This document shows, piece by piece, positions 25,414-33,981 of a stretch of DNA of 46,357 nt. Position 1 is the first letter of the stretch. Each line of letters begins with the position of its first letter. Both the position numbers and the translations under genes were made by a program. The stretch comes from Acidobacteriaceae bacterium (GTDB taxonomy: Bacteria; Acidobacteriota; Terriglobia; Terriglobales; Acidobacteriaceae): positions 1 to 46,357 of the forward strand of contig PMHV01000015.1 in the NCBI GenBank assembly GCA_003156805.1, given 5' to 3'. Below the pieces are notes generated by a model. It was not told where the DNA came from and searched no databases. It worked only from the letters and a program-made list of their open reading frames with translations.

Positions 25414-26856
25414 CTACTCTGACGTCACCGCCTTCAGATACCGGTAATAGAAATCCACACCTTTGTAGTAGGACGCAACGCCAAGCCTCTCATCCCCGCC
25501 GTGGGCACGGATGTCATCGCGGTCAATGGCGATGCCTGCAATTCCGTAGGTGGGCATGCCCGCGCCCATGGTGTAGACGCCGTCGGACGCGCCGGTGGCC
25601 ATTTCAGGAATCACCGGCGTGCCGGGCCACATCTCAGAGGTGATTTTCTCCAGCGGTGCAAACACGTCGCTGCGCAGCGGCGGAGGCGGAAGACTCTTCC
25701 GGTCGGGAGCGGTGTCGGAAATGTTGCCGAAGTTGTCGACGGAGCGCACGGTAATCTTCGCATCGGCAAGTATTTTAATCAGTTGCCGCCGGACTTCTTC
25801 CGCGGAATGCCCGGGTTCAATCCGGCAATTCACATTGGCCTCGGCGCGCTGGGGCAAGGCGTTGTTGGCGTGGCCGGCGTTGAACCGCGTTGCAACGCAG
25901 GTCGTGTGGGTGGTGGAATTGTCAATGGGATCGTGCGAAAGCCGCGCCACCGCGTCGCCGTCGGGCGGAGTTCTCAGCATCGCTTTCATGTCGGCGGCGC
26001 GCTCCGGCGTTTCCACTTCCGCCATGCGCTCGTAGTAAGCGCGCGTCACCTCGTTCAGTTCGAAGGGGAACTGATAATTTTGCAACCGCGCCAGCCCGTC
26101 CCCCAGAGCGTAGATGGCGTTGTCCGGCCGGGGCAGCGAGCTGTGGCCTCCGGGATTAGTCACTGAGAGCTGAAAATCTGCATATAGCTTTTCCGTGGCA
26201 TCCACCGTCATCATCACCGGCTTGCCGTGGTCGCTCAGGATGCCTCCACCGTCGTGGTTGAAAACAATCTCGGCGTCGATGAGGTCGCGATGGTTCTTGA
26301 GCAGCCAGTCGACGCCGTTCGATTTGCCACCCTCTTCATCGGCGGTCAGCGCCAGAATGATGTCGCGGTCAGGTGTGTAACCCTCTTTCTTAAAGCGGAT
26401 CAGCGTGGTCGCCATGATGGCGTCGCCGCTCTTCATATCCTGCGTGCCGCGGCCGTAGTAGAAGCCGTCCTTCTCTACAAAACTGAAAGGATCTGTGGTC
26501 CAATCGTCGCGGTGGGCCTCGACAACGTCAAGATGACCGATCAGCAGGAGGGGTTTATGCTTTCCCGTCCCGTGCAGCCGCACCACCAGATTCTTCTTGC
26601 GGTCTTTATCATTGGGCCCAAGAATCTGAATGTCGGCCTCGGCGAATCCCGCATCGCGAAAGCGCTGCGCCATAGCCTCGGAGGCTGCCGTCACGCTGCC
26701 CACGGAATCGGTAGAATTGATCTCGATTAGTTGCTTGAAGATGTCGTGAGAAAGTTTCCGGGTGGCGTCGTCGATTTGCGCCTGCGAGGCGGGCATGAAA
26801 AACAAGAAGCACCAGAAAAAAGAACACAACAGAACAAACCATCGGCTACGGTCCAA
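25414..26856 (-). CDS. Exported M20 family metallopeptidase
   Basis: An M20 peptidase with LLIGHLDVVEAH (metal His/Asp), YYGRGTQDMKSGDA (bridging Asp), LTADEEGGKSNG (catalytic Glu-Glu), the lid region with GGHSSLPRPDNAIYALG, and a C-terminal HGGDERLGV with the last His. A hydrophobic signal (WFVLLCSFFWCFLFFMPASQA) directs export. I prefer TTG 26856, because AGGAG (26867-26863) is correctly placed and it begins just before the signal peptide, giving 480 residues. An ATG at 26910 would add 18 residues and bury the Shine-Dalgarno sequence. It probably releases amino acids from peptides outside the cytoplasm. Confidence 0.88.
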   Translation of the reverse strand: MDRSRWFVLLCSFFWCFLFFMPASQAQIDDATRKLSHDIFKQLIEINSTDSVGSVTAASEAMAQRFRDAGFAEADIQILGPNDKDRKKNLVVRLHGTGKHKPLLLIGHLDVVEAHRDDWTTDPFSFVEKDGFYYGRGTQDMKSGDAIMATTLIRFKKEGYTPDRDIILALTADEEGGKSNGVDWLLKNHRDLIDAEIVFNHDGGGILSDHGKPVMMTVDATEKLYADFQLSVTNPGGHSSLPRPDNAIYALGDGLARLQNYQFPFELNEVTRAYYERMAEVETPERAADMKAMLRTPPDGDAVARLSHDPIDNSTTHTTCVATRFNAGHANNALPQRAEANVNCRIEPGHSAEEVRRQLIKILADAKITVRSVDNFGNISDTAPDRKSLPPPPLRSDVFAPLEKITSEMWPGTPVIPEMATGASDGVYTMGAGMPTYGIAGIAIDRDDIRAHGGDERLGVASYYKGVDFYYRYLKAVTSE

Positions 26857-26910
26857 TTGGATCTCCTGGGACGACGGAATCGGAATCTCTACGTTCAAAG
26901 AATTGTACAC

Positions 26911-27369
26911 ATCTTAAAGTTCTATAGTTCTCTACTGGGAGAGTGACGGGCGCTGACCCCAGCCGAAGCGAAATCGATCAGAAACCGCACCCACGTGCCA
27001 CAAAGCAGGCACTCTTAGGCTATTCCGGGACACCACCACCAGTGGCATAGTACAAGGACGCTTTGTTTCCACTCCCTCTCTACCTCCCCACGAGATCTAT
27101 GACTTGGTCGTTGCCTTGATGTGGATTCTCGCGAATTGCAAGTTGTCCGCGGCTCGTTGGCGGAATCCAGTTCGCTACTAACTTATCGAGGTTTGGAGAA
27201 ACCGTCACGCTCTAGAAATGCCTGCAAGCTCTCCGGCAACTTGCCCTCGCGCTCGTGCTACGGACACCGGCGATGGTAATCACGAGCGGCTAAATCAGTT
27301 CGGGGCAGGAATCTGCTAATTCGAGAAGAAACATTTGCCTTTGCATCTTTCAGAAAAGGAATACACCAT
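26911..27369. other. Intergenic region before the FG-GAP gene, nothing recognised
   Basis: About 460 bp between two divergent genes. I see no convincing frame, RNA fold or consensus promoter. AAAGGAA (27354-27360) is the probable ribosome binding site of the gene at 27370. Confidence 0.4.
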
Positions 27370-30300
27370 ATGCGCATCCGCTTTATCAGCATTGTCGTTG
27401 GTCTCCTGATCGTTTGTTTGAACACCGCCTTCGCGCAATCTCCGCCGCCGGTGTCATTTCTTGCAGAAGGCAGTTACCTTGTCGGCGGCTGGGAAGCCAA
27501 CGCAGTTGCGGTGGGAGACTTTAACGGTGACGGCAATCTCGACTTGGCGGTGACAACCGGGAACAGCGTGAGCGTGCTGTTGGGCAATAGCGACGGCACC
27601 TTCCAGGCGGCGGTGGGCTATGGCGCAGGCCAATACGCCTACTCGGTCGCGGTAGGGGACTTCAATGGTGACGGCAAACTCGACCTGGCGGTGACAGACG
27701 CGGAGAACTACCGCGTGTACGTGCTGTTGGGCAATGGCGATGGCACCTTCCAGGCGGCCGTGGGCTATGGCACGGGCCAATATCCCTACGCGGTTGCGGT
27801 GGGAGATTTTAACGGCGATGGCAAACCCGACCTGGCCGTGGCAAACGGCGGCAACGGCAACGTAAGCGTACTGTTGGGCAACGGCGACGGTACTTTTCAG
27901 ACGGCGGTGAGCTACGGCGCCGGCTCGTATCCCTACGGGGTTGCAGTAGGAGACTTCAATGGTGATGGCAAACTCGACCTGGCGGTGGCCGACGGTGGCG
28001 GCGGCGTGAGCGTGCTGCTGGGCAACGGCAACGGCACTTTCCAGACGGCGGTGGGCTACGGTACCGGCTATGCCGGCGCTACTTCGGTTGCAGTAGGGGA
28101 CTTCAACGGGGATGGCAAGCCTGACCTGGCCGTGGCATCTGGTTTCGGAGGCAGCGGTGTGTACGTGCTGTTGGGCAACGGCGATGGAACCTTCCAGGGA
28201 GCGGTGAACTACTTCGCGGGCTATGGTTCCTACGGGGTCGCGGTGGGCGACCTCAACGGCGACGGCAAGCTCGATCTGGCGGTGGCTAACCAGAACAGCA
28301 GCACCGTGAGCGTGCTTCTGGGCAATGGCGATGGCACCTTCCAGACGGCGATCAGCTACGACGTCGGCGAAGCTCCCTACGGGGTGGCGGTGGGGGACTT
28401 CAACGGCGACAACAAGCTCGACCTGGTAGTGGCGAACAACGGGATGGGAAACGGGGGCAGCGCGTCGGTGTTGTTGGGCAATGGTGACGGCACCATGCGG
28501 GCGGCCCCAAGCTACGGCGCAGGTAATGCCCCCTACTGGGTCACGGTGGGGGATTTCAACGGCGACGGCAAGCCCGACCTGGCGGTGGCAAACTGGGGCG
28601 GCAGCGTGAGCGTGCTCCTCGGCAACGGCAACGGCACCTTCCAAGCGGCGGTGAGCTATGGCACGGGAACTTCCGCTTTCGTTGCGGTGGGGGATTTCAA
28701 CGGGGACGGCAAGCCCGACCTGGCAGTCGCAAACCAGAGCGGCGGCGTGAGCGTGCTCCTAGGCAATGGCGACGGCACCTTCCAGGCGGCGGTGAACTAC
28801 GATCCGGCCGCAGGTTCCTACTCAGTCGCGGTGGGAGATTTTAACGGCGACGGCAAGCCCGACCTGGCGCTGGCCAACTTCAGTAACAACAGCGTGGATG
28901 TGCTGCTGGGCAACGGCGACGGGACCTTCCAGTCGCCTCTAACCTACAGCTTGGGTCAAGGTCTATATCCCCAGTCGGTTGCGGTGGGGGATTTCAATGG
29001 CGACGGCAAGCTTGACCTGGTGGTGGCCGATGGCTACGTGACCGTGCTTCTGGGCAATGGCGACGGCACCTTCCAGCCGCCGGCGAACTACAACGTAGGA
29101 AGTTCCTATTCGGTTACGGTGGGAGACTTAAACGGCGACGGCAAGCCTGACCTGGCGGTGGCAAACTTTGCCCCTGGCGGCGAGAACGGCAGCGTGGCCT
29201 TGCTCCTGGGCAATGGCGACGGCACTTTCCAGTATGAGACCAGCTACGTTGTGGGCGCTCGGCCCAACTCGATTACAATGGCGGACTTCAACGGTGACGG
29301 CAAGCCCGACCTGGCCGTAGCGAACTTCTTTAGTGGCAACGTGAGCGTGTTGCTGGGCAATGGCGACGGCACCTTCCAGACGGCGGTGAACTTTGGCGCG
29401 GGCGCATACACGCCTTCGGTCGCAGTGGGGGACTTCAACGGCGACGGCAAGCCCGACCTGGCGGTAGCCGCCTACGCTAACAACAACGTATCAATATTGC
29501 TGAACACCACGGGCTTCCTGCAAACCACGTCCGTGACCGCGCTGGCTTCTTCGGTCAATCCCTCGGGCTTCGGCCAATCCATCACGTTGACGGCCACGGT
29601 CAAATCTAAGCAGGGCTTCCCGACCGGCACGGTCACCTTCTACGACGGGAATGCCGCGCTCGGTACGCAAAACCTCATTAATGGTGCAGCGGCGCTGAAC
29701 ATATCTTCGCTAACCGTCGGTTCGCACTCCCTCACGGTCACCTACAATGGCAGTTCGAGTTTCCCCAGCAGCACTTCGGCGTTGCTGAATCAGGCGGTTA
29801 CTCAGGCAACCACGGCCACCGCGCTGACTGCCTTACCGAATGCTTCGACTTTCGGACAGAGCGTAACTTTTTCCGCAACGATTGCGCCTCAGTACAGCGG
29901 AGCCGTAACCGGCACCGTCACTTTCTACGACGGATCGACGCCCATCGGCAGCAGCGCTGTAAGCGGCAACCAGGCCGGCATCGCGACGTCCTCGCTTTCT
30001 GCCGGCACGCACAGCATCACCGCCGCATACGCCGGGAACACCAATTTTCTGCCCAGCGGCTCCGCGGTGCTAAGCCAGCCGGTAGGGGTGGGAGCGACAA
30101 CAGTAAGCGTCGGCTCGTCGCTTAATCCTTCCAGCTACCTGCAAGCCGCCACGCTCACAGCGGCGGTTGCCGGACCGGGCGGAACACCCACCGGCTCGGT
30201 AAACTTCTACGACGATGGCATTTCTTTAGGCACGACTCCGCTGAGCGGCAACGGACAAGCTTCTCTGACCATCGCGACGCTGGCGGCGGGTTCACACTCT

Positions 30301-31230
30301 ATTACCGCCAGCTATAGTGGCAACTCAAACTTTGCAGCCAGCACGTCCTCTCTATTCACGCAGAATGTCAACCAGGCAACGACCACAACGGTGGTTGCTC
30401 CGTCGGTGAATCCCGGAATCGTCGCTTCGCCGCTGGCTCTTACCGCCACGGTCACGGGTCAGTATGGCGGCGTGCCCAGCGGGACTGTGAGTTTCCTGTC
30501 GAACGGAAAAGTCTTGGGTTCGGCCACGGTGAGCGGCGGACAGGCCACCCTGACCACGTCATTCTCTGCGATTGCAACCTATTCGATTACCGCCGTGTAC
30601 CTCGGCAGTGAGGATTATCAGGGCAGCTTGGCGGGCACGCTCAGCGAAGTGATCGCCAAGGGGACTACGACTACCACCTTGTCGCCTTCGGCGAATCCAT
30701 CGTCCTATGGCCAGAGCGTCATCTTCACGGCTACGGTCAGCTCGGCGATTGGCGCGCCGCCGAACGGCGAGATCGTTACGTTCAAGGATGGAACCACCAC
30801 GCTGGGCACGGGAACTCTAAGTGGCGGCTTAGCCACGTTCACCACTTCCAGCCTAACCACCGCGGCCCACCACATTAGCGCAAGCTACGGCGGTGACAAG
30901 GACCTGAAAGCAAGTAACTCCGCAACGCTCGGGCAAACGGTCGACAAGGCCACGACTACAACAAGTCTGGCATCGTCGCACAACCCATCGAAGCTTGGCC
31001 AGTCGGTGACTTTCACTGCGACGATCACGGGCCAATTTGGTGGTAATCCGACCGGAACAGTGACCTTCAAGGATGGCAACACGGTCCTGGGAACGATCTC
31101 TCTGAGTGGAAAAGTGGCGACGTTCACCACCTCGTCGTTAGCGCACGGGCAAGATCGCATTACAACCAGCTACTCGGGAGATACGAACTTTAAGGAGAGC
31201 ACGGGATCGCTGGCGCAGAATGTGCAGTGA
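27370..31230 (+). CDS. Secreted FG-GAP/VCBS beta-propeller protein with Ig-like domains
   Basis: A 1286-residue exported protein with a signal peptide (FISIVVGLLIVCLNTAFAQ). Residues 40-715 contain 14 FG-GAP-type units of about 48 residues, each built as VGDFNGDGKPDLAV...VSVLLGNGDGTFQ; the DxNxDG loops should bind calcium. Fourteen units would make two seven-bladed propellers, which is inference. Residues 717-1286 contain six Ig-like domains of about 94 residues (NPSxxGQSVTFTATV, GTVTFYDG, SGxATxxTSSL, HSITASYSG). There is no LPxTG, PEP-CTERM or type IX tail, so surface attachment is not evident. Similar acidobacterial proteins are thought to act in adhesion or polymer binding. No enzyme motif is visible. 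Confidence 0.88.
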   Translation: MRIRFISIVVGLLIVCLNTAFAQSPPPVSFLAEGSYLVGGWEANAVAVGDFNGDGNLDLAVTTGNSVSVLLGNSDGTFQAAVGYGAGQYAYSVAVGDFNGDGKLDLAVTDAENYRVYVLLGNGDGTFQAAVGYGTGQYPYAVAVGDFNGDGKPDLAVANGGNGNVSVLLGNGDGTFQTAVSYGAGSYPYGVAVGDFNGDGKLDLAVADGGGGVSVLLGNGNGTFQTAVGYGTGYAGATSVAVGDFNGDGKPDLAVASGFGGSGVYVLLGNGDGTFQGAVNYFAGYGSYGVAVGDLNGDGKLDLAVANQNSSTVSVLLGNGDGTFQTAISYDVGEAPYGVAVGDFNGDNKLDLVVANNGMGNGGSASVLLGNGDGTMRAAPSYGAGNAPYWVTVGDFNGDGKPDLAVANWGGSVSVLLGNGNGTFQAAVSYGTGTSAFVAVGDFNGDGKPDLAVANQSGGVSVLLGNGDGTFQAAVNYDPAAGSYSVAVGDFNGDGKPDLALANFSNNSVDVLLGNGDGTFQSPLTYSLGQGLYPQSVAVGDFNGDGKLDLVVADGYVTVLLGNGDGTFQPPANYNVGSSYSVTVGDLNGDGKPDLAVANFAPGGENGSVALLLGNGDGTFQYETSYVVGARPNSITMADFNGDGKPDLAVANFFSGNVSVLLGNGDGTFQTAVNFGAGAYTPSVAVGDFNGDGKPDLAVAAYANNNVSILLNTTGFLQTTSVTALASSVNPSGFGQSITLTATVKSKQGFPTGTVTFYDGNAALGTQNLINGAAALNISSLTVGSHSLTVTYNGSSSFPSSTSALLNQAVTQATTATALTALPNASTFGQSVTFSATIAPQYSGAVTGTVTFYDGSTPIGSSAVSGNQAGIATSSLSAGTHSITAAYAGNTNFLPSGSAVLSQPVGVGATTVSVGSSLNPSSYLQAATLTAAVAGPGGTPTGSVNFYDDGISLGTTPLSGNGQASLTIATLAAGSHSITASYSGNSNFAASTSSLFTQNVNQATTTTVVAPSVNPGIVASPLALTATVTGQYGGVPSGTVSFLSNGKVLGSATVSGGQATLTTSFSAIATYSITAVYLGSEDYQGSLAGTLSEVIAKGTTTTTLSPSANPSSYGQSVIFTATVSSAIGAPPNGEIVTFKDGTTTLGTGTLSGGLATFTTSSLTTAAHHISASYGGDKDLKASNSATLGQTVDKATTTTSLASSHNPSKLGQSVTFTATITGQFGGNPTGTVTFKDGNTVLGTISLSGKVATFTTSSLAHGQDRITTSYSGDTNFKESTGSLAQNVQ
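27490..29510 (+). repeat. 14 tandem coding repeats (FG-GAP units)
   Basis: Fourteen units of roughly 144 bp share long nearly identical stretches, such as those encoding GNGDGTFQ and FNGDGKPDLA. They are coding repeats, not a CRISPR array, and could recombine or expand and contract. Confidence 0.85.
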
Positions 31231-31586
31231 GATCTGGTCCCAGACGACTTAACGACGAACTTAACCAAGCTAGAAAGCAAATCTCTGGGGGCGTGGGACT
31301 GCATCGTCCCTTGCCCTCCTCGGGTTACTCGACACCAAAATTTGGGTAGTGGACCTTGATATCGCCCCCAATCACGCGCCCCGAAAAAGGTCTTCCACAG
31401 CCGCCTTGTGACATCTGACCTTGCGCACAGCTCCCGATTCGTTCCATCATTGTTCCGCAGAGGCAGTAGACGCAGCAATATCGGCAAAGGCGCTCGCGGT
31501 CAAGAATCGGCCCGTAAGGATGAGTATGCACTTGACACACAGAGCGTTTTCGGCTAGGATGTTCCTGTCTTTTAGAGGGAACACCC
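31231..31586. other. Left flank of the IS1595-type element
   Basis: A 356-bp gap with no convincing gene. The right part holds the transposase promoter. The left end of the insertion element should lie here, but I could not pair any sequence with a matching inverted repeat on the other side. Confidence 0.4.
31532..31560 (+). promoter_or_regulatory. Sigma-70 promoter of the transposase gene
   Basis: A consensus TTGACA (31532-31537), exactly 17 bp, then TAGGAT (31555-31560). AGAGGGA (31574-31580) precedes the ATG at 31587 by six bases. Confidence 0.7.
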
Positions 31587-32600
31587 ATGAACCTGATTGA
31601 TGTTAGCACCAAGCTGCAAACCGAAGATCAATGTTTAGACTTTATTGAAAAGGTTCGCTGGCCGGACGGCAAAATCCGCTGTGTCCGCTGCGGCAACGAC
31701 AAGGTTTCGCGGATCACGCGCACGGTCAACCCCAAGATCACGCGCACCGAGAAAAAACAGAATAAGCGCACTCGCCTGTACGCCTGCTTGGAACCAACCT
31801 GCAAGCATCGCTTCACTCCCACGGTCGGCACGCTGTTCCATGATTCTCATTTGCCGCTGGCGAAATGGTTCTCTGCCGTTGCGCTGATCGTCCACGCGAA
31901 AAAGGGCATGAGCGCATTACAGGTACAGCGGCATCTGGGCGTGAACTACCGCACGGCATGGTACATGGGACACCGCATCCGCAAGGCGATGGCGTCCGGC
32001 GAAGGCATCCTGAGCAATCCCGAACCTGGGCCTAGCGGCCCTCGCGTGAACGTCATCGTCCCGCGCAAACTCACGGGCACAGTCGAGATTGACGAAACCT
32101 ACATCGGCGGAAAAACCATTCGCAAGAAAGAACGCGGCAACCAAAAGAGCTATCAGCGCAAGGCCGCAGTGGTCGGGATGATTGAGCGCGGCGGCGAACT
32201 GCGGTTGCGGCACGTGGGCACGGGCAACGCCACTGCCGCACAGGTTCGGCCTCTGCTACATGAGCTGGTGGACCGCAACGTTGACCGCGTGATGACGGAC
32301 GAATCCACGATCTACCCGTTCGCGTTCGATGGCTACTGTGCCAGCAAGCACGAAACTATCGCCCACAAGTATGAGTACGTGCGCGGAGACGTTCACACGA
32401 ACACGATTGAATCCGCATTCTCGCTGTTCAAGCGCGGCGTGGTCGGCTCGTTTCACCGGGTCTCGCACAAGCACTTGCAGCGGTACTTGTCTGAATTCGA
32501 GTACCGATTCAATCGGCGAAAAGCGGCGGATGTGTTCGGAGAGACTGTCGCGAATCTGGTGGGCACGCGGGAGATGAAGTATCGGGACTTGGTTTCGTAA
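31587..32600 (+). CDS. IS1595-family transposase (ISXO2-like DDE domain)
   Basis: A 337-residue intact transposase. The N-terminal zinc ribbon has CVRCGND and a second pair, CLEPTCKHRFTPTVGT. A helix-turn-helix follows (ALQVQRHLGVNYRTAWYMGHRIRKAM, split by position). The ISXO2-like catalytic domain has VEIDETYIGGK (first Asp), VMTDESTIY (second Asp) and HTNTIESAFSLFKRG, the DDN/E-type third residue. HRVSHKHLQRYLSEFEYRFNRR is the family's conserved tail. Nothing interrupts the frame and it has a strong promoter, so the element is probably active or recently so. Confidence 0.92.
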   Translation: MNLIDVSTKLQTEDQCLDFIEKVRWPDGKIRCVRCGNDKVSRITRTVNPKITRTEKKQNKRTRLYACLEPTCKHRFTPTVGTLFHDSHLPLAKWFSAVALIVHAKKGMSALQVQRHLGVNYRTAWYMGHRIRKAMASGEGILSNPEPGPSGPRVNVIVPRKLTGTVEIDETYIGGKTIRKKERGNQKSYQRKAAVVGMIERGGELRLRHVGTGNATAAQVRPLLHELVDRNVDRVMTDESTIYPFAFDGYCASKHETIAHKYEYVRGDVHTNTIESAFSLFKRGVVGSFHRVSHKHLQRYLSEFEYRFNRRKAADVFGETVANLVGTREMKYRDLVS

Positions 32601-32604
32601 ACGC

Positions 32605-32639
32605 ACGAATGCCGCAGACGGCGAATCTGCGGCATTCGT
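32605..32639. repeat. Perfect 14-bp inverted repeat behind the transposase
   Basis: ACGAATGCCGCAGA (32605-32618) pairs perfectly with TCTGCGGCATTCGT (32626-32639) around a 7-base loop. There is no T-tract on either strand next to it, so it is not a standard intrinsic terminator. It begins 5 bp after the transposase stop. Confidence 0.75.
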
Positions 32640-32659
32640 AAAACTAAAAAGGTGACGAA

Positions 32660-33037
32660 ATGACTATAGCACAACTCTGGACGAGGATTGCCGTTTGGCT
32701 TGGCACTCTGACTCTGGCGGGAATAGGCGCTTTTGTGAAATGGCTTCTGACTGTTCGTAAGCTGAATGCGGAGATTCGAGAAATAAATCAAAGAATGAGA
32801 GCCGTGGAGCACGGTCAATTAGTTGAGCGCCTTGCCTTGTTACTTGTTCGTCGTGCCGAATGTCTTGATCCAAATGGAAACTGGCTCACCAAGGCGAGGT
32901 GGGCCTCACAGCTTAAGGATGACGCAAATTTGATAGATGAAGTTTTTGCGGCACTTCAGAGAGATGATCTGCTGGAATCGTCAAGCACTGGTGTGTATAA
33001 AATCGGCTACAAGGCACCATTGGCGCATCGCGGCTAA
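32660..33037 (+). CDS. Small membrane-anchored protein of unknown function behind the transposase
   Basis: A 125-residue frame beginning at ATG 32660, 59 bp after the transposase, with AAGGTG a few bases upstream. Residues 12-32 form a hydrophobic membrane helix (VWLGTLTLAGIGAFVKWLL). Residues 33-60 look like a charged coiled coil (LNAEIREINQRMRAVEHGQL). The remainder is an acidic/basic helical region ending in LESSSTGVYKIGYKAP. I do not recognise a family. It could be a passenger gene carried with the IS element or an unrelated accessory gene. Confidence 0.5.
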   Translation: MTIAQLWTRIAVWLGTLTLAGIGAFVKWLLTVRKLNAEIREINQRMRAVEHGQLVERLALLLVRRAECLDPNGNWLTKARWASQLKDDANLIDEVFAALQRDDLLESSSTGVYKIGYKAPLAHRG

Positions 33038-33282
33038 CGTTTTTTCTTCCGGCCCTGTATATCTTCCAGATTGAATAATTTTATCTTGCGCGGGTCTGTC
33101 TCCGGGTTTTTCTTCCGCCGTATTCCATGCCGCTCGACATCCTCCCGCGTCACCGGCGAAGTGTTCACCATGCGGCGGATCACCTCAGTGAACTCCGCTT
33201 CGTCCACGGGCGGGATGGTTTCCGGTTCTGCATTCTTTTTTTTCTTGCTATTCACGCCTACCACTTTATGCTTTTGTGCCAT
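33034..33282 (-). CDS. Small highly charged protein, unknown function
   Basis: An 82-residue minus-strand frame (MAQKHKVVGVNSKKKKN, then EAEFTEVIRRMVNTSPVTREDVERHG, ending in DIQGRKKKR). The Lys/Arg-rich ends flank an acidic helical middle, similar in style to small nucleic-acid-associated or antitoxin-like proteins, but no family is identified. It overlaps the end of the preceding + gene by 4 bp, tail to tail. Its ATG shares a CATG with the divergent gene at 33281. ATG 33315 would add 11 residues. Confidence 0.45.
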   Translation of the reverse strand: MAQKHKVVGVNSKKKKNAEPETIPPVDEAEFTEVIRRMVNTSPVTREDVERHGIRRKKNPETDPRKIKLFNLEDIQGRKKKR

Positions 33283-33556
33283 GAAAAATCCAACCCTAAA
33301 AGAGATCACTGTCATTCTTGATCGTGCTCAAAACCTCGTTCAAGATGTGGAGCGCCTCAAGCAGTCCGTGAGCGTGCTGCGCGGTCTGCTAGCTGTTCAA
33401 ATCTGCGGGAAAGATCGGGATCAGCTTGAATCTTGCGTAGAACAGATACGGCATCTTGAGGAGCGGTTATCCTCCCCAACCACTCAAGACATTGCGTTAG
33501 CGTTTGAGGCTTTGAAGCACTTGCTTCGGAAAGGTTCCGGCGATCCCGACGCTTAG
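33281..33556 (+). CDS. Small helical protein, unknown function
   Basis: A 91-residue frame starting at ATG 33281. The sequence is largely helical and leucine-rich (ITVILDRAQNLVQDVERLKQ, then VEQIRHLEERLSS and LAFEALKHLLRKG), consistent with a coiled coil. No Shine-Dalgarno sequence is visible and the start codon shares a CATG with the oppositely oriented gene, so both are unlikely to be expressed from that same point at once. Expression is uncertain and no family is recognised. Confidence 0.4.
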   Translation: MKNPTLKEITVILDRAQNLVQDVERLKQSVSVLRGLLAVQICGKDRDQLESCVEQIRHLEERLSSPTTQDIALAFEALKHLLRKGSGDPDA

Positions 33557-33981
33557 TCTTCGCCCTGTCACGGCCCTTCGATGCTTTCATTTTGGCCCCT
33601 GTGTGTCAACTGCATAGTCCTCCCCGTAAGTCCCATGCTTTCAATATTTTGCGATAAGACCTTTGTCGTGAATATTTTGCAACGAATTCCGTCAGTCAGT
33701 AGTCGGTAAGTTGCTGATTCTAGATATTTTGAGAAATCGAGGGGGGGAGGGGGTAGGGTAACCAAAAGATAAACTTACAACCCAAAACGGGACGCCCAGG
33801 AGCGCGCCATGGGCAGAAACGGCGCGGCGCCGAGGACGTTTCCACCAGTTCATTCACGTATTTAATCGGGCGCATCAGGATGACGGAACTGGGCGCACAA
33901 GCGCTAAAGCGTCAAATCCCCAAAATCCACGATGCTGGACGTCCCGAGAAGCCGCGGTACGGGCCGAACGAGTTCAGTACT
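33557..33981. other. Non-coding stretch with short direct repeats and a G-run
   Basis: This 425-bp gap has an A+T-rich part with two exact copies of AATATTTTGC (33643-33652 and 33671-33680, 28 bp apart) and a degenerate third at 33723-33732. A G-rich tract follows at once. The right part up to the convergent giant gene shows nothing I can name. Confidence 0.4.
33741..33758 (+). other. Potential G-quadruplex tract
   Basis: Seven G, A, five G, TA and three G in 18 bases satisfy the usual four-run G-quadruplex pattern with very short loops. It lies in a gene-free stretch close to the third ATATTTTG repeat. Confidence 0.4.

Larger units (their letters stand above)
31532..32639 (+). mobile_element. 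IS1595-family insertion element, outer ends unresolved
   Basis: The core contains a complete transposase gene with its own promoter and a perfect hairpin just behind it. Terminal inverted repeats and a target duplication were not found by eye, so the limits given are only those of the supported parts. The element lies between two very large repeat-protein genes. Confidence 0.6.

Noticed and set aside
27454-28644. A 396-codon minus-strand frame with internal repeats
   Set aside because: It mirrors the FG-GAP repeats of the coding strand; the periodicity is inherited and the product is implausible.
27490-29510. Regular repeats considered as a CRISPR array
   Set aside because: The units are about 144 bp, in frame and encode FG-GAP motifs; there are no short repeats with unique spacers and no cas genes.
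31324-31360. Possible left inverted repeat of the IS element
   Set aside because: I found no matching complement downstream up to 33981, so no element end can be claimed.
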